This document shows positions 7,718 to 15,298 of a stretch of DNA of 38,912 nt, piece after piece. The notes under the pieces were generated by a model. That model did no database searches and was not told where the DNA came from. It saw nothing but the letters and a program-made list of their open reading frames with translations. The first letter of the stretch is position 1. Each line of letters starts with the position of its first letter. This DNA comes from CAZYVA01 sp964650695 (GTDB taxonomy: Bacteria; Bacillota; Clostridia; Lachnospirales; Lachnospiraceae): contig CAZYVA010000008.1 of the NCBI GenBank assembly GCA_964650695.1, positions 1 to 38,912 of the forward strand. The letters are read 5' to 3'. Both the position numbers and the translations under genes were made by a program.

Positions 7718-8446
7718 ATGGAAAATGCAATAAAAAACTATGAAAACGTTGATAGTTGGAAGACGATTATGTTTCTTTACAATTCTGCCTTGAAGGAGGT
7801 CGGGACCAAGCTGGAGATTTTGAATGATGAATTCCAGCATGTCCACCAATACAATCCTATTGAACACATCAAGACCCGGATCAAATCGCCGGAAAGCATT
7901 GTAAAAAAGCTCAGGCATTACGGGTATGAGACGTCCATTGAAAATATGGTGAAATATGTCAATGACATCGCGGGCGTCCGCCTGATCTGCTCCTTTTCCT
8001 CCGATATTTACCGCCTGGCAGGGATGATCGGGAACCAAAGCGACCTGAAAGTGCTTTCCATCAAGGATTACATCAAGCATCCGAAAAAAAACGGCTATAA
8101 GAGCTACCACATGCTTGTTTCCGTCCCTATTTTTTTGTCGGACAGCGTCGTAGACACAAAGGTGGAGATCCAGATCCGGACCATCGCTATGGATTTCTGG
8201 GCAAGCCTGGAACATAAAATTTATTATAAATTCGAGGGGGACGCCCCCGAATACATCAGCAGGGAACTGCGGGAATGCGCCGATATGGTTTCTACCCTGG
8301 ACGAGAAAATGCTTTCTTTAAATGAAGCCATCATAAAAGTCGCCGGTGAAAAAGAGGAAACAAATAAATATGTGGAACACACCGAGGAACTCATGACCCT
8401 ACCGCCCACGAAGCGAGACGATCCCACCCAAGGAGGGCAGCCATGA
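7718..8446 (+). CDS. relQ: Small alarmone synthetase, RelQ/YjbM type GTP pyrophosphokinase
   Basis: A 242-residue single-domain (p)ppGpp synthetase: it transfers pyrophosphate from ATP to GTP or GDP. Only the RelA/SpoT synthetase fold is present, with no HD hydrolase, TGS or ACT domain. Motifs include SPESIVKKLRHYG, the substrate segment NDIAGVRLICSF, KNGYKSYHMLVSVP and VEIQIRTIAMDFWASLEHKIYYK. The ATG has an AAGGGGA ribosome site. The stop overlaps the mutY start (ATGA), so translation of the two is probably coupled. Length and C-terminal helices fit RelQ better than RelP; the symbol is inferred from that. Confidence 0.92.
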   Translation: MENAIKNYENVDSWKTIMFLYNSALKEVGTKLEILNDEFQHVHQYNPIEHIKTRIKSPESIVKKLRHYGYETSIENMVKYVNDIAGVRLICSFSSDIYRLAGMIGNQSDLKVLSIKDYIKHPKKNGYKSYHMLVSVPIFLSDSVVDTKVEIQIRTIAMDFWASLEHKIYYKFEGDAPEYISRELRECADMVSTLDEKMLSLNEAIIKVAGEKEETNKYVEHTEELMTLPPTKRDDPTQGGQP

Positions 8447-9570
8447 ACTATGAGGAAGTGATCCTGGGAGAACCACTGATCGCATGGTATCAGGAACACA
8501 AACGGGCGCTTCCATGGCGGATGCAGACGGATCCATACCGGATCTGGGTTTCGGAGATCATGCTGCAGCAGACGCGGGCGGAAACTGCCATAGCCTATTA
8601 CGAACGGTTCGTGCGGGAACTCCCAACGATCCAGGATCTGGCAAAAGCCCCGGAAGATAAGCTTTTCAAATTATGGGAAGGGCTGGGCTACTACAACCGG
8701 GTGCGGAATATGAAAAAAGCCGCCATACAGATCATGGTTGACTACGACGGGATATTTCCTGGAACCTTCGAAGAAATCCGTTCACTGAAAGGAATTGGCA
8801 GCTATACCGCAGGGGCGGTCAGCTCGATCGCGTTCGGCATCCCAAAACCAGCGGTAGACGGGAATGTACTGCGCGTCATTGCCCGCCTGACAGGAAATGG
8901 CGCGGATATCAAAAAGCAAAGCACAAGAAAGGAAATCGAACGATCTCTGGAGAAAGTGATCGTTAAATACGCCGCTGGCGACTTCAACCAGGCGTTGATG
9001 GAACTGGGGGCGCTCGTTTGCATCCCAAACGGGCAGCCAAAATGCACGGAATGCCCGCTTGCGCTGCTCTGCATTGCCAGGAAAGAAGGGCGTACCCTTG
9101 AACTCCCTGTCAAAACAAAGGCAAAAGCGCGCCGGATAGAAGAAAGAACCGTCCTCGTATTCAAGGACGGAGAAACGGTCGCCATCGCCAAACGGAAGCA
9201 AAAGGGGCTTCTTGCCGGACTGTATGAACTTCCAAACGTGGAACGCCACCTTTCTATGGACGAAGTAGCCGCATACTGTAAGGACATCGGCCTGATGCCG
9301 GTCTATATCAAAAGCCTGCCCGATGCCAGGCACATTTTCAGCCATGTAGAATGGCACATGAAGGGGTATCTTGTAAAGGTTGACGAGTTCGAAAAAACAA
9401 ACAAGAAAGATTTCCTGTTTGTCCCTCCCGCCGCCATCCGGGAGAAATACCCGATCCCTTCCGCATTTGACGCTTATATGCCCGCAGCTTCGCCCAGCCG
9501 CGAAAGCACCCCGCACACAGCCAAAACGGAAGAAACCTCGTCCTCGTCCGCCATCAGGTCGCGTGCTTGA
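8443..9570 (+). CDS. mutY: Adenine DNA glycosylase MutY
   Basis: MutY removes adenine mispaired with 8-oxoguanine. The 375-residue protein carries catalytic Glu about residue 38 in WVSEIMLQQTR, the helix-hairpin-helix LKGIGSYTAGAV, catalytic Asp139 in VDGNVLRV, an iron-sulfur motif of Cys193, 201, 204 and 210, and a C-terminal NUDIX-like domain that reads the 8-oxoG strand (KQKGLLAGLYELPNVE). It starts with an ATGA overlap on relQ, with AAGGAGG just before. The last 17 bases overlap the convergent PAP2 gene, and the Ser/Thr-rich tail from about residue 345 looks unstructured. Confidence 0.95.
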   Translation: MNYEEVILGEPLIAWYQEHKRALPWRMQTDPYRIWVSEIMLQQTRAETAIAYYERFVRELPTIQDLAKAPEDKLFKLWEGLGYYNRVRNMKKAAIQIMVDYDGIFPGTFEEIRSLKGIGSYTAGAVSSIAFGIPKPAVDGNVLRVIARLTGNGADIKKQSTRKEIERSLEKVIVKYAAGDFNQALMELGALVCIPNGQPKCTECPLALLCIARKEGRTLELPVKTKAKARRIEERTVLVFKDGETVAIAKRKQKGLLAGLYELPNVERHLSMDEVAAYCKDIGLMPVYIKSLPDARHIFSHVEWHMKGYLVKVDEFEKTNKKDFLFVPPAAIREKYPIPSAFDAYMPAASPSRESTPHTAKTEETSSSSAIRSRA

Positions 9571-10225
9571 CGGGACAGGCTTCCCGTTCTTCTGCCGTAC
9601 TGCTGTATACTGCCGGGTAAATGGCGCAGGCAAGCGCAAAAGCAGCCGCCACATCGGTAACCGAATGCTGTTTTAAAAACATCGTGGAAAGAATAATCAA
9701 TCCCGCAAGCGCGGTACACATCCATTGGATATTCCTGTGCTTTTTCAGTTCTTCACTCTGGCAGACCGCAATTGCGATGCCGATGGAATTGAAAACATGG
9801 ATACTCGGTAATACGTTTGTCGGGGTATCGACCTTATACAGGAACTTTACCATATCCACAAAAATATTGTCCCCCAGGACGGCAGCCGGGCGCAGATCCA
9901 GCCCATTCGGGAAAACGGTGCTGATAACAAGAAACGCCGTCATTCCGGTAATCAGGAAAGCAACAAGCCGGTAAAATCCCTTCTTGTCCGTAAAAAAGAA
10001 GTACAAAACCCCCCCGATCATAAAAGGAAACCAAAGATAATAAGGAATGATAAAATACTCTACAAACGGAATATAATTGTCCAATGGGGAATGGATGATA
10101 TAGTAATGCCGCACAGCACGGTTCTCCAGCCACCGAAACCATGGCATATAGATAAAACCGTACAAAAATACCCATGCGTGTTTATATTTTTGAAAGCAAT
10201 CTTTCAGCCTTCCTTTGCTATGCAT
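9554..10225 (-). CDS. PAP2-family membrane phosphatase
   Basis: A membrane protein of 223 residues from the chosen ATG (MHSKGRLKDCF), which follows a GGGATCTT spacer; longer in-frame starts exist upstream (such as the ATGATG at about 10272) but precede a poor ribosome site. Six hydrophobic segments and the phosphatase motifs LDLRP, PSIHVFNSIG and LKQHSVTDVAAAF place it in the PAP2/inositol phosphorylceramide synthase group, which dephosphorylates lipid phosphates (phosphatidate or undecaprenyl pyrophosphate) at the outer membrane face. The substrate is unknown. It lies 139 bases behind cobO and convergent with mutY. Confidence 0.88.
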   Translation of the reverse strand: MHSKGRLKDCFQKYKHAWVFLYGFIYMPWFRWLENRAVRHYYIIHSPLDNYIPFVEYFIIPYYLWFPFMIGGVLYFFFTDKKGFYRLVAFLITGMTAFLVISTVFPNGLDLRPAAVLGDNIFVDMVKFLYKVDTPTNVLPSIHVFNSIGIAIAVCQSEELKKHRNIQWMCTALAGLIILSTMFLKQHSVTDVAAAFALACAIYPAVYSSTAEEREACPVKHAT

Positions 10226-10310
10226 AAGATCCCTGCCCCCATTTTCGTAGCCTTTGTTTGATTTTACCATCATAACACCCAAATCACAAGAGGCTTTCTG
10301 AATCCTTAAT

Positions 10311-10339
10311 AATTTAATAATAAAGTTTTTCTTTTTCAA
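10311..10339 (-). promoter_or_regulatory. Putative promoter of the PAP2 gene
   Basis: Minus strand TTGAAA (10339-10334), 17 bases, TAAATT (10316-10311), inside an AT-rich stretch between cobO and the PAP2 gene. Confidence 0.4.
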
Positions 10340-10364
10340 AAATTGAAATGGGGCCTTACGCTCC

Positions 10365-10886
10365 TTAATATTCAATCCCTTTCCTCGCTGGCAGCCCGTT
10401 GTCATACGGGTGCTTGATTTTCCTCATCTCGGTCGCGTAATCCGCCAGCCTAAGGATTTGTCCTGACGCCTCATGCCCGGTCAGGATCACTTCCAGGCGC
10501 CGCGGTTTCTGTTCCAGGAAGCGGACCAGCCGGGCCTCGTCCAGCACGCCCAGGCGGACGGCGCACAGGCTTTCATCTAAAAGCAGGACGTCGTAGCCGC
10601 CGCAGCTTTCCGCGATTTTCTCAAGTATCCCTTCATTGTACTGCCTCAGCTTCTTTTTTTCCGCGTCACTCATCTGGCTGCAGAATTTGACGGAATCTTT
10701 TCCGGCCAGGCAGGTAATCTCCGGAATCTTTTCCAGCGCTTTGCGCTCACCGGAAGAATTGTCCTTCAAAAACTGGTGCAGGAGCACACGAAGCCCGCTT
10801 CCTGCCGCCCGGAAAGCCTGCCCCATTGCCGCCGTGGTCTTCCCTTTTCCATAGCCATAATATACATGGATTTTCCCGTTTTCCAT
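10365..10886 (-). CDS. cobO: Cob(I)yrinic acid a,c-diamide adenosyltransferase (CobO/BtuR type)
   Basis: This enzyme moves the adenosyl group of ATP to Co(I) corrinoids, giving adenosylcobalamin forms. The 173-residue protein starts MENGKIHVYYGYGKGKTTAA, whose GYGKGKTT is the P-loop, and has DVLLLDES (Walker B-like) and VILTGHEA. Length fits the CobO/BtuR/CobP family. The ATG is preceded by GGGAGGTGTAAGCGG; the GGAGGTG is also the end of a possible micro-ORF. It is isolated from other cobalamin genes, but the window encodes a corrinoid iron-sulfur protein, its methyltransferase and its activator, so demand for corrinoid is clear. I found no cobalamin riboswitch upstream. Confidence 0.93.
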   Translation of the reverse strand: MENGKIHVYYGYGKGKTTAAMGQAFRAAGSGLRVLLHQFLKDNSSGERKALEKIPEITCLAGKDSVKFCSQMSDAEKKKLRQYNEGILEKIAESCGGYDVLLLDESLCAVRLGVLDEARLVRFLEQKPRRLEVILTGHEASGQILRLADYATEMRKIKHPYDNGLPARKGIEY

Positions 10887-10890
10887 CCGC

Positions 10891-10995
10891 TTACACCTCC
10901 CGTTTCATATCCCCCATCTGGCGCCCGCTTTTCCACCTCATAAATCCGGAGATCCCTAAGGTGACCGCCGCCGGAAGTATGAACGGGTCAGGCAA
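10891..10995 (-). CDS. Possible 34-residue membrane micro-protein upstream of cobO
   Basis: A TTG codon at 10995 lies six bases behind AAGGGA and opens a 34-residue frame. It has one hydrophobic segment (PFILPAAVTLGISGF) followed by a basic tail (MRWKSGRQMGDMKREV) and stops four bases before the cobO ATG, with the cobO ribosome site inside its last codons. This looks like a translationally coupled leader peptide, but there is no homology argument and the start is non-ATG. It may equally be chance. Confidence 0.25.
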   Translation of the reverse strand: MPDPFILPAAVTLGISGFMRWKSGRQMGDMKREV

Positions 10996-11005
10996 AAAGA
11001 TTCCC

Positions 11006-11034
11006 TTTACTTTATGAGAATGAATCGTTATACT
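11006..11034 (+). promoter_or_regulatory. Plus-strand promoter in the cobO divergent region
   Basis: TTTACT (11006-11011), 17 bases, TATACT (11029-11034). It would give the 88-residue gene at 11213 a leader of about 170 bases. A minus-strand TATAAT (11043-11038) overlaps the same spot, with CTGGCA 18 bases upstream of it, and could serve cobO. These face-to-face signals, the micro-ORF and the leader are all I see in the 326 bases between 10886 and 11213. Confidence 0.5.
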
Positions 11035-11212
11035 GCTATTATACCTATTAACGTGCGGATTTGCCAGCATTATCGAGGATATATTATGCACGCCCACGCC
11101 AAGGTATAGGGACCCTTTATTGCGCGGGCGGGTATCGCCGCCTGTCCCAGAAAATCCGTATGCATGTTCCGTGTATCGGCCATGCAAGGAAGCCAGGAGG
11201 ATTGAAAAGATT

Positions 11213-11479
11213 ATGTTCCGCCTATGGGCAAGAGAAATCAAAGACAACCATTTACTCCGTGACACCGTGGTCTGTGACGGCAGCAGCGACACGCGTACCC
11301 ATAAAGTGTTCCATGCGCTGGAAACCATCTGCTATGAGTTTGACCTGAGCAAGCCCATCTGGCTTGATTCCACCGCCGGGGAATTTAAAAGGCTTGCGAA
11401 AGCCCGGTTTTACCAGGACAATTTTGTGGACGCTATCGATTTTGATTATCTGGAAATCCAGGTGATTGAAGAGGATTAG
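11213..11479 (+). CDS. Conserved hypothetical protein, 88 residues
   Basis: The ATG (MFRLWAREIKDNHLLRD) has AGGAGG 12 bases upstream, a rather long spacing. The protein is soluble and acidic with the recognisable segments TRTHKVFHALETICYEFDLSKPIWLD and FDYLEIQVIEED. I have the impression of a protein family common in Lachnospiraceae, but no function is known to me and no domain is recognised. A second small conserved gene follows 131 bases downstream in the same direction. Confidence 0.72.
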   Translation: MFRLWAREIKDNHLLRDTVVCDGSSDTRTHKVFHALETICYEFDLSKPIWLDSTAGEFKRLAKARFYQDNFVDAIDFDYLEIQVIEED

Positions 11480-11610
11480 GATTTTTGCGCATTTTGCTTA
11501 CCATCCACGGCCCCCTGCAAGCCACAGGACCGCTTTTTTGAAAGCGATAGGCCGCTTTGCGTCATATGCCTGAAGGCTGTAGGGGAGGTTCAAAACGTAA
11601 GGAGGAAACG

Positions 11611-11865
11611 ATGTTAAAACCCCCGGGGCTATCGATCCAGTTTTTAAAAAAAGAAGCTTACACAGGTTCGTTTTCCGGCAAGCGGTATTACCTTGCCAAA
11701 TCCGGGGACGCGCTTGCGGCGTGCGCCTACCCGGAGCCATGGTGCTATGAAAAAACACCGGAAGAGCACAAAGTCCGAAAGGATTTCCCTTTCACACCCG
11801 ACGGGCTTTCTGATGCCTTAAAATGGCTCGAAGACGTGCCGCTGGCCGCGGGAAACCATCCTTAG
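11611..11865 (+). CDS. Conserved hypothetical protein, 84 residues
   Basis: The start MLKPPGLSIQFLKKEAYTGS is fixed by an excellent AAGGAGG seven bases before the ATG; a longer in-frame start at 11557 has no such site. The protein is soluble, with a compact strand-rich look (SGKRYYLAKSGDALAACAYPEPWCYEKT) and a C-terminal helix (DGLSDALKWLEDV). It resembles a small Lachnospiraceae family of unknown function. It ends seven bases from the convergent spoVAE gene. Confidence 0.72.
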   Translation: MLKPPGLSIQFLKKEAYTGSFSGKRYYLAKSGDALAACAYPEPWCYEKTPEEHKVRKDFPFTPDGLSDALKWLEDVPLAAGNHP

Positions 11866-11872
11866 CCTTCCG

Positions 11873-12229
11873 TCACTTTTTCATCTTCGGCTCAAAAACC
11901 AGTGACGCCAGGTAGCCGAAAATAAGGGCCGCCGACAGGCCCGCCGCGCTGGAGCGGAACCCGCCCAGGAATATCCCGATAAAGCCTTCTTTGTCCACCG
12001 CTTCCCGGACGCCTTTCCACAAAAGATTGCCAAACCCCGTCAGCGGGACGCTTGCGCCTGCGCCGGCAAACTCCTGGAAAGGCTCATAGATCTGGCATGC
12101 GCCCAATACCGCGCCCGTACAGACGAGCAGCACCATGATCCGCCCCGGCATCAGCTTTGTGCGGTCCACCAGTATCTGGACAAGGGCGCAGATCAGCCCT
12201 CCCACCCAAAAAGCATGTATATATGACAT
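11873..12229 (-). CDS. spoVAE: Stage V sporulation protein AE
   Basis: SpoVAE is an inner-membrane component of the SpoVA channel that moves calcium-dipicolinate into the forespore and out at germination. From the ATG after GAGGGATGTCAGA the protein is 118 residues (MSYIHAFWVGGLICALVQIL) with four hydrophobic segments, the family's usual size. It follows spoVAD by 49 bases on the same strand. The dispersed GGGACGGTTCC word lies between them. Confidence 0.92.
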   Translation of the reverse strand: MSYIHAFWVGGLICALVQILVDRTKLMPGRIMVLLVCTGAVLGACQIYEPFQEFAGAGASVPLTGFGNLLWKGVREAVDKEGFIGIFLGGFRSSAAGLSAALIFGYLASLVFEPKMKK

Positions 12230-12265
12230 TCTGACATCCCTCCTCTTTGCCTCACCCAAACCTTC

Positions 12266-12278
12266 TAAGGAACCGTCC
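12266..12278. repeat. Dispersed word GGACGGTTCCTTA, copy 1
   Basis: TAAGGAACCGTCC on the plus strand, abutting the spoVAD stop codon; the same 13 bases recur at 35577-35589, there overlapping a stop codon. GGGACGGTTCC-type words are familiar as scattered intergenic repeats in Clostridia. Confidence 0.45.
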
Positions 12279-13298
12279 CTAACAATGCTCAAACACGATC
12301 GCGTGCGCAATCCCTGGGACGCTCGCCCCCTCGTTAAAGCTGACCGTAGACATCAAAGCGCCTGTCGGCACAAACAGCACCCGTCCCCATTCCCCCGTAC
12401 TCAGCTTCGGCAAGATGTACGCAGATAAAGTGATGGCCGCACAGCCGCACCCACTGCCCCCGGCATGGGTATCCTGCGTGGACTGGTCGTAGATCAGGAT
12501 CCCACAGTCCGCATGGTTCTGTTTTATATCAATGTCTTTCCCTCTCATCAGGTCAAACAGGATACTCTGCCCGACGTACCCCAGATCTCCGGTGAAAATC
12601 CGGTCGTAATCCGTTGGCGTGCGCCTGAAATCACGGAAATGGGTTTCGATCGTGTCCGCCGCCGCAGGCGCCATGCAAGCGCCCATATTCCTGGAATCTT
12701 TCAGCCCGTAATCCACCACTTTCCCAATCGTCGCCCCTGTGATGCGGACAGGGCTCCTCCGCTTCCCGATCAGGAACGCGCCGCTTCCGGTTACGGTCCA
12801 CTGCGCAGACAAAGGTCTCTGGTTCGCGTAGCTTAGCGGAAAACGGAATTCCTTCTCCGCGCTTCCAAAATGGCTGGAAGTGACCGCAAGCATCTGTTCC
12901 CCATAGCCGCCTGCCACGCCCATAGCGGCCAGGGCAATCGCCTCCGCGCAGGTGGAACACGCGCCAAACAACCCAAACAACGGTATCGCAAACTGCCCGG
13001 TGCCTAAAGCGGTCGCGATCCCCTGGCGGAGCAGGTCGCCGCCGTACAGGAAACGGACTTCCCCAGGCTCTACGCCCGCCTTGCCCAACACCGTTTTGCA
13101 TGCTTCGACCTGCATCGCGCTCTCCGCTTCCTCCCATGTATCCTGGCCGCACAGATCGTCCGTTTCCACTATATCAAACATGCTCCCTAACGGCCCTTCC
13201 CCTTCTTTTTTCCCCGCTACCGAAGCGCTTTCGATCAAATATGGAGCCTCCGCAAAGGAAATGCTCTGTTTTCCGGCCGCCTGATCTTCCATAGACAT
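12279..13298 (-). CDS. spoVAD: Stage V sporulation protein AD
   Basis: SpoVAD is a thiolase-fold protein that binds dipicolinic acid and works with SpoVAC and SpoVAE in DPA transport. The 339-residue length is normal. Visible are the thiolase-like segments LFGLFGACSTCAEAIALAAMGV and TGSGAFLIGK, and the C-terminal SFNEGASVPGIAHAIVFEHC. The ATG follows GGGGGG at seven bases; a second ATG six bases in is possible. A sigma-G-like promoter lies 37 bases upstream. No spoVAC precedes it, unlike the usual AC-AD-AE order. Confidence 0.95.
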   Translation of the reverse strand: MSMEDQAAGKQSISFAEAPYLIESASVAGKKEGEGPLGSMFDIVETDDLCGQDTWEEAESAMQVEACKTVLGKAGVEPGEVRFLYGGDLLRQGIATALGTGQFAIPLFGLFGACSTCAEAIALAAMGVAGGYGEQMLAVTSSHFGSAEKEFRFPLSYANQRPLSAQWTVTGSGAFLIGKRRSPVRITGATIGKVVDYGLKDSRNMGACMAPAAADTIETHFRDFRRTPTDYDRIFTGDLGYVGQSILFDLMRGKDIDIKQNHADCGILIYDQSTQDTHAGGSGCGCAAITLSAYILPKLSTGEWGRVLFVPTGALMSTVSFNEGASVPGIAHAIVFEHC

Positions 13299-13334
13299 AA
13301 AAAATCCCCCCGCTTATCCGCTTAATCCTACGGA

Positions 13335-13364
13335 TAGTATGAGGGTATTTCCCGGATTTTATAC
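13335..13364 (-). promoter_or_regulatory. sigma-G-type forespore promoter of spoVAD-spoVAE
   Basis: Minus strand GTATA (13364-13360), 18 bases, CATACTA (13341-13335), matching the sigma-G pattern GYATA / CATnnTA. Fits forespore expression of spoVA genes. Confidence 0.6.
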
Positions 13365-13406
13365 CGGCATCCCGGCATTTTCTTGTGAAAAACATATGGA
13401 TCCCTT

Positions 13407-15158
13407 TTAAAGGAACCCTGTTCCCTGTTTATATGTCATATAAATACGCTCTGTGTGCCCTGCCGTATCGATCCCTGGGACAAGGGCAACCGTGTACTTT
13501 GAAAACGGCACTTTCGCACTGCCCATCGTCACTTCAAAATATTCTTCTTTTTTCAGCTCCTTCAGGACAGAAAGGGACATATGACGGATCCATGTCTCCT
13601 TGTCCGGCTCCGCAATGTTTTCCTCCGCGAAGCCTTTTTCTATCCTCTCATACCCAATCTGCCTTCCTGTAAACTCCGGATAAAAAAGCTCCTGGAGTAC
13701 GACGACCGTTGCGCTGCCTGCGTTGATCTCCCAGCAGCCGTCCGTAAAAAACGCCTGGCTCATAAATAACGGATGGTTGTATTCCCACAGCCCGGTTTCC
13801 TTTTCCCACTCGGTAAGGCCATACCCCATCTCGCTGTGAAGCTCTATTTTCAGTTCCTGTCCCGCGTCTTCTTTTCGCTGGGCGCGCGTTGCCAAATCCG
13901 TGAAGGAAGCAAGGGTGCGGTATAGCTGCCCACTCTCAAACGGTTTGGAAATATGGGCGTCCATCCCCACCGTCAGGCAATTCCGGACATCCTCCTCCAT
14001 CGTGTTTGCGGTCAGGGCAACGATCGGAACCGTCAAAGCGTCCGGGCGGTCCATCATACGGATCTCCTTTGTCGCTTCCAGGCCGCTCTTCACCGGCATC
14101 ATGACGTCCATGAAAATCAAGTCGAAATCCCCCTGGCCGGAATCCTTAAAAACATCAACCGCCACTTGCCCGTTGTCCGCACGGGTGACGGATACGCCTG
14201 CTTCCTCCAGCATGACGCCCGCAATCTCCGCATTTAAATCATTGTCCTCCGCCAGCAGGACACGCAGCCCGGCTATCTTGCCCAGATCAACTTTTTCTTC
14301 GATCTTCCCAAATCTGGGCCTGCGGTTGATCTGGATAGGGAGAATGACCGTAAACTTGCTCCCTTTCCCAAGCTTGCTCTCCACCTCGATCGTCCCGTTC
14401 AGGATATTCACCAGTTTTTTCACAATCGTAAGACCCAGCCCCGTCCCTCTGTAATGCGTCCGGGAATCAAGGTTTTCCTGGGTAAACGGGTCGAAAACCT
14501 GCTTGCAGAACTCTTCGCTCATACCGATGCCGGTATCCTCCACGATCAAGCGGTATACGCCTTTATTCCCTTCCGCCGAGATCTCGTCCACAAAAATAGA
14601 TACCGTGCCATTCGGCTTGTTGTATTTCACCGCGTTGGTAACGATATTCACAAAAATCTGGCGGATATACTGCTGGCTCCCAAGCAAATACGGATGCTCG
14701 ATCTTTTGTTTGCTGGCGACCGTCATATGGATGTTATTGAACCGGGCTAAAGGGATCAGCATCTCCATACAGCCCGCAAGCAGCTCATTGAGGTCAAAAT
14801 ACTCGTAAGACGGTTCTATATTGCCGTCTTCTAATTTATTCATATCCAAAACATCATTGACTAAAAGGAGAAGCTGGCTGGCCGACATACGGATTTTTTC
14901 AAAACATTCGTGGACGAACTCCGGATTGTTCTTATTTTTTTCCGCAATCTCCAGCATCCCCATGATGCCATTCAAAGGCGTCTTGATATCATGGGACATT
15001 CTGGAGAGAAATTCATTTTTTACCCGTTTGGCCCGGTCTGCCTCATCAACCGCTACTTTCAGCGCCTGGTGGTACCGGCGGACCAATTCTGCTTCGTCTG
15101 CTTTCCCATTCTCACCTGCAAAGGGCTGAGCCATCTGTAAGCTGCTTTCTTTTTCCAC
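13407..15158 (-). CDS. Soluble hybrid histidine kinase with unknown C-terminal domain
   Basis: I place the start at the GTG at 15158 (GGAGAGGAG ten bases upstream), giving 583 residues; the frame is open to a TTG at 15302 that overlaps the acsV stop. Order: short N-terminal coiled coil (1-45), HisKA with His56 in FLSRMSHDIKTPLNGIMGM, HATPase (about 160-280; NAVKYNKPNG, DTGIGM, GTGLGL), receiver (about 298-418; AEDN, Asp351 in FMDVMMPVKSG, Lys in HISKPF), then about 150 residues that I do not recognise. There is no membrane segment and no recognised input domain. As last gene after acsV it may sense a state of one-carbon metabolism, but a separate promoter is likely and a phosphorelay partner is not in the window. 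Confidence 0.88.
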   Translation of the reverse strand: MEKESSLQMAQPFAGENGKADEAELVRRYHQALKVAVDEADRAKRVKNEFLSRMSHDIKTPLNGIMGMLEIAEKNKNNPEFVHECFEKIRMSASQLLLLVNDVLDMNKLEDGNIEPSYEYFDLNELLAGCMEMLIPLARFNNIHMTVASKQKIEHPYLLGSQQYIRQIFVNIVTNAVKYNKPNGTVSIFVDEISAEGNKGVYRLIVEDTGIGMSEEFCKQVFDPFTQENLDSRTHYRGTGLGLTIVKKLVNILNGTIEVESKLGKGSKFTVILPIQINRRPRFGKIEEKVDLGKIAGLRVLLAEDNDLNAEIAGVMLEEAGVSVTRADNGQVAVDVFKDSGQGDFDLIFMDVMMPVKSGLEATKEIRMMDRPDALTVPIVALTANTMEEDVRNCLTVGMDAHISKPFESGQLYRTLASFTDLATRAQRKEDAGQELKIELHSEMGYGLTEWEKETGLWEYNHPLFMSQAFFTDGCWEINAGSATVVVLQELFYPEFTGRQIGYERIEKGFAEENIAEPDKETWIRHMSLSVLKELKKEEYFEVTMGSAKVPFSKYTVALVPGIDTAGHTERIYMTYKQGTGFL

Positions 15159-15177
15159 TTTTTTACAGCTCCTCTCC

Positions 15178-15198
15178 GTGGTATTTATAATATACCAC
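15178..15198. promoter_or_regulatory. Inverted repeat at the hybrid kinase promoter
   Basis: Perfect 7-bp arms GTGGTAT and ATACCAC around a seven-base AT core. It overlaps a possible minus-strand promoter, TTTACA (15218-15213), 18 bases, TATATT (15194-15189), and ends just before the GGAGAGGAG ribosome site. It could be an operator or an mRNA hairpin controlling the kinase. Confidence 0.45.
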
Positions 15199-15298
15199 AA
15201 TCTGTCTTGAGATGTAAATAAGCTGACGATACCAAGTTTATTTATAAGTGCCGGTCCACGGTCGGGAATGCCCATTATAATGGCATCTTCGGGGGACG

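Noticed and set aside
7508..8215. A 235-residue minus-strand frame opposite relQ
   Set aside because: Shadow of relQ; the plus frame has clear synthetase motifs.
8782..9654. A 290-residue minus-strand frame
   Set aside because: Antisense to mutY and crossing into the PAP2 gene in another frame; low-complexity composition.
11180..11210. AAGCCAGGAGG looked like the B12 box of a cobalamin riboswitch near cobO
   Set aside because: It lies on the strand opposite to cobO, and none of the other conserved riboswitch parts are recognisable upstream.
10891..11328. A 145-residue minus-strand frame upstream of cobO
   Set aside because: Most of it is antisense to the conserved 88-residue gene and lacks a ribosome site; only the last 34 codons are kept as a low-confidence candidate.
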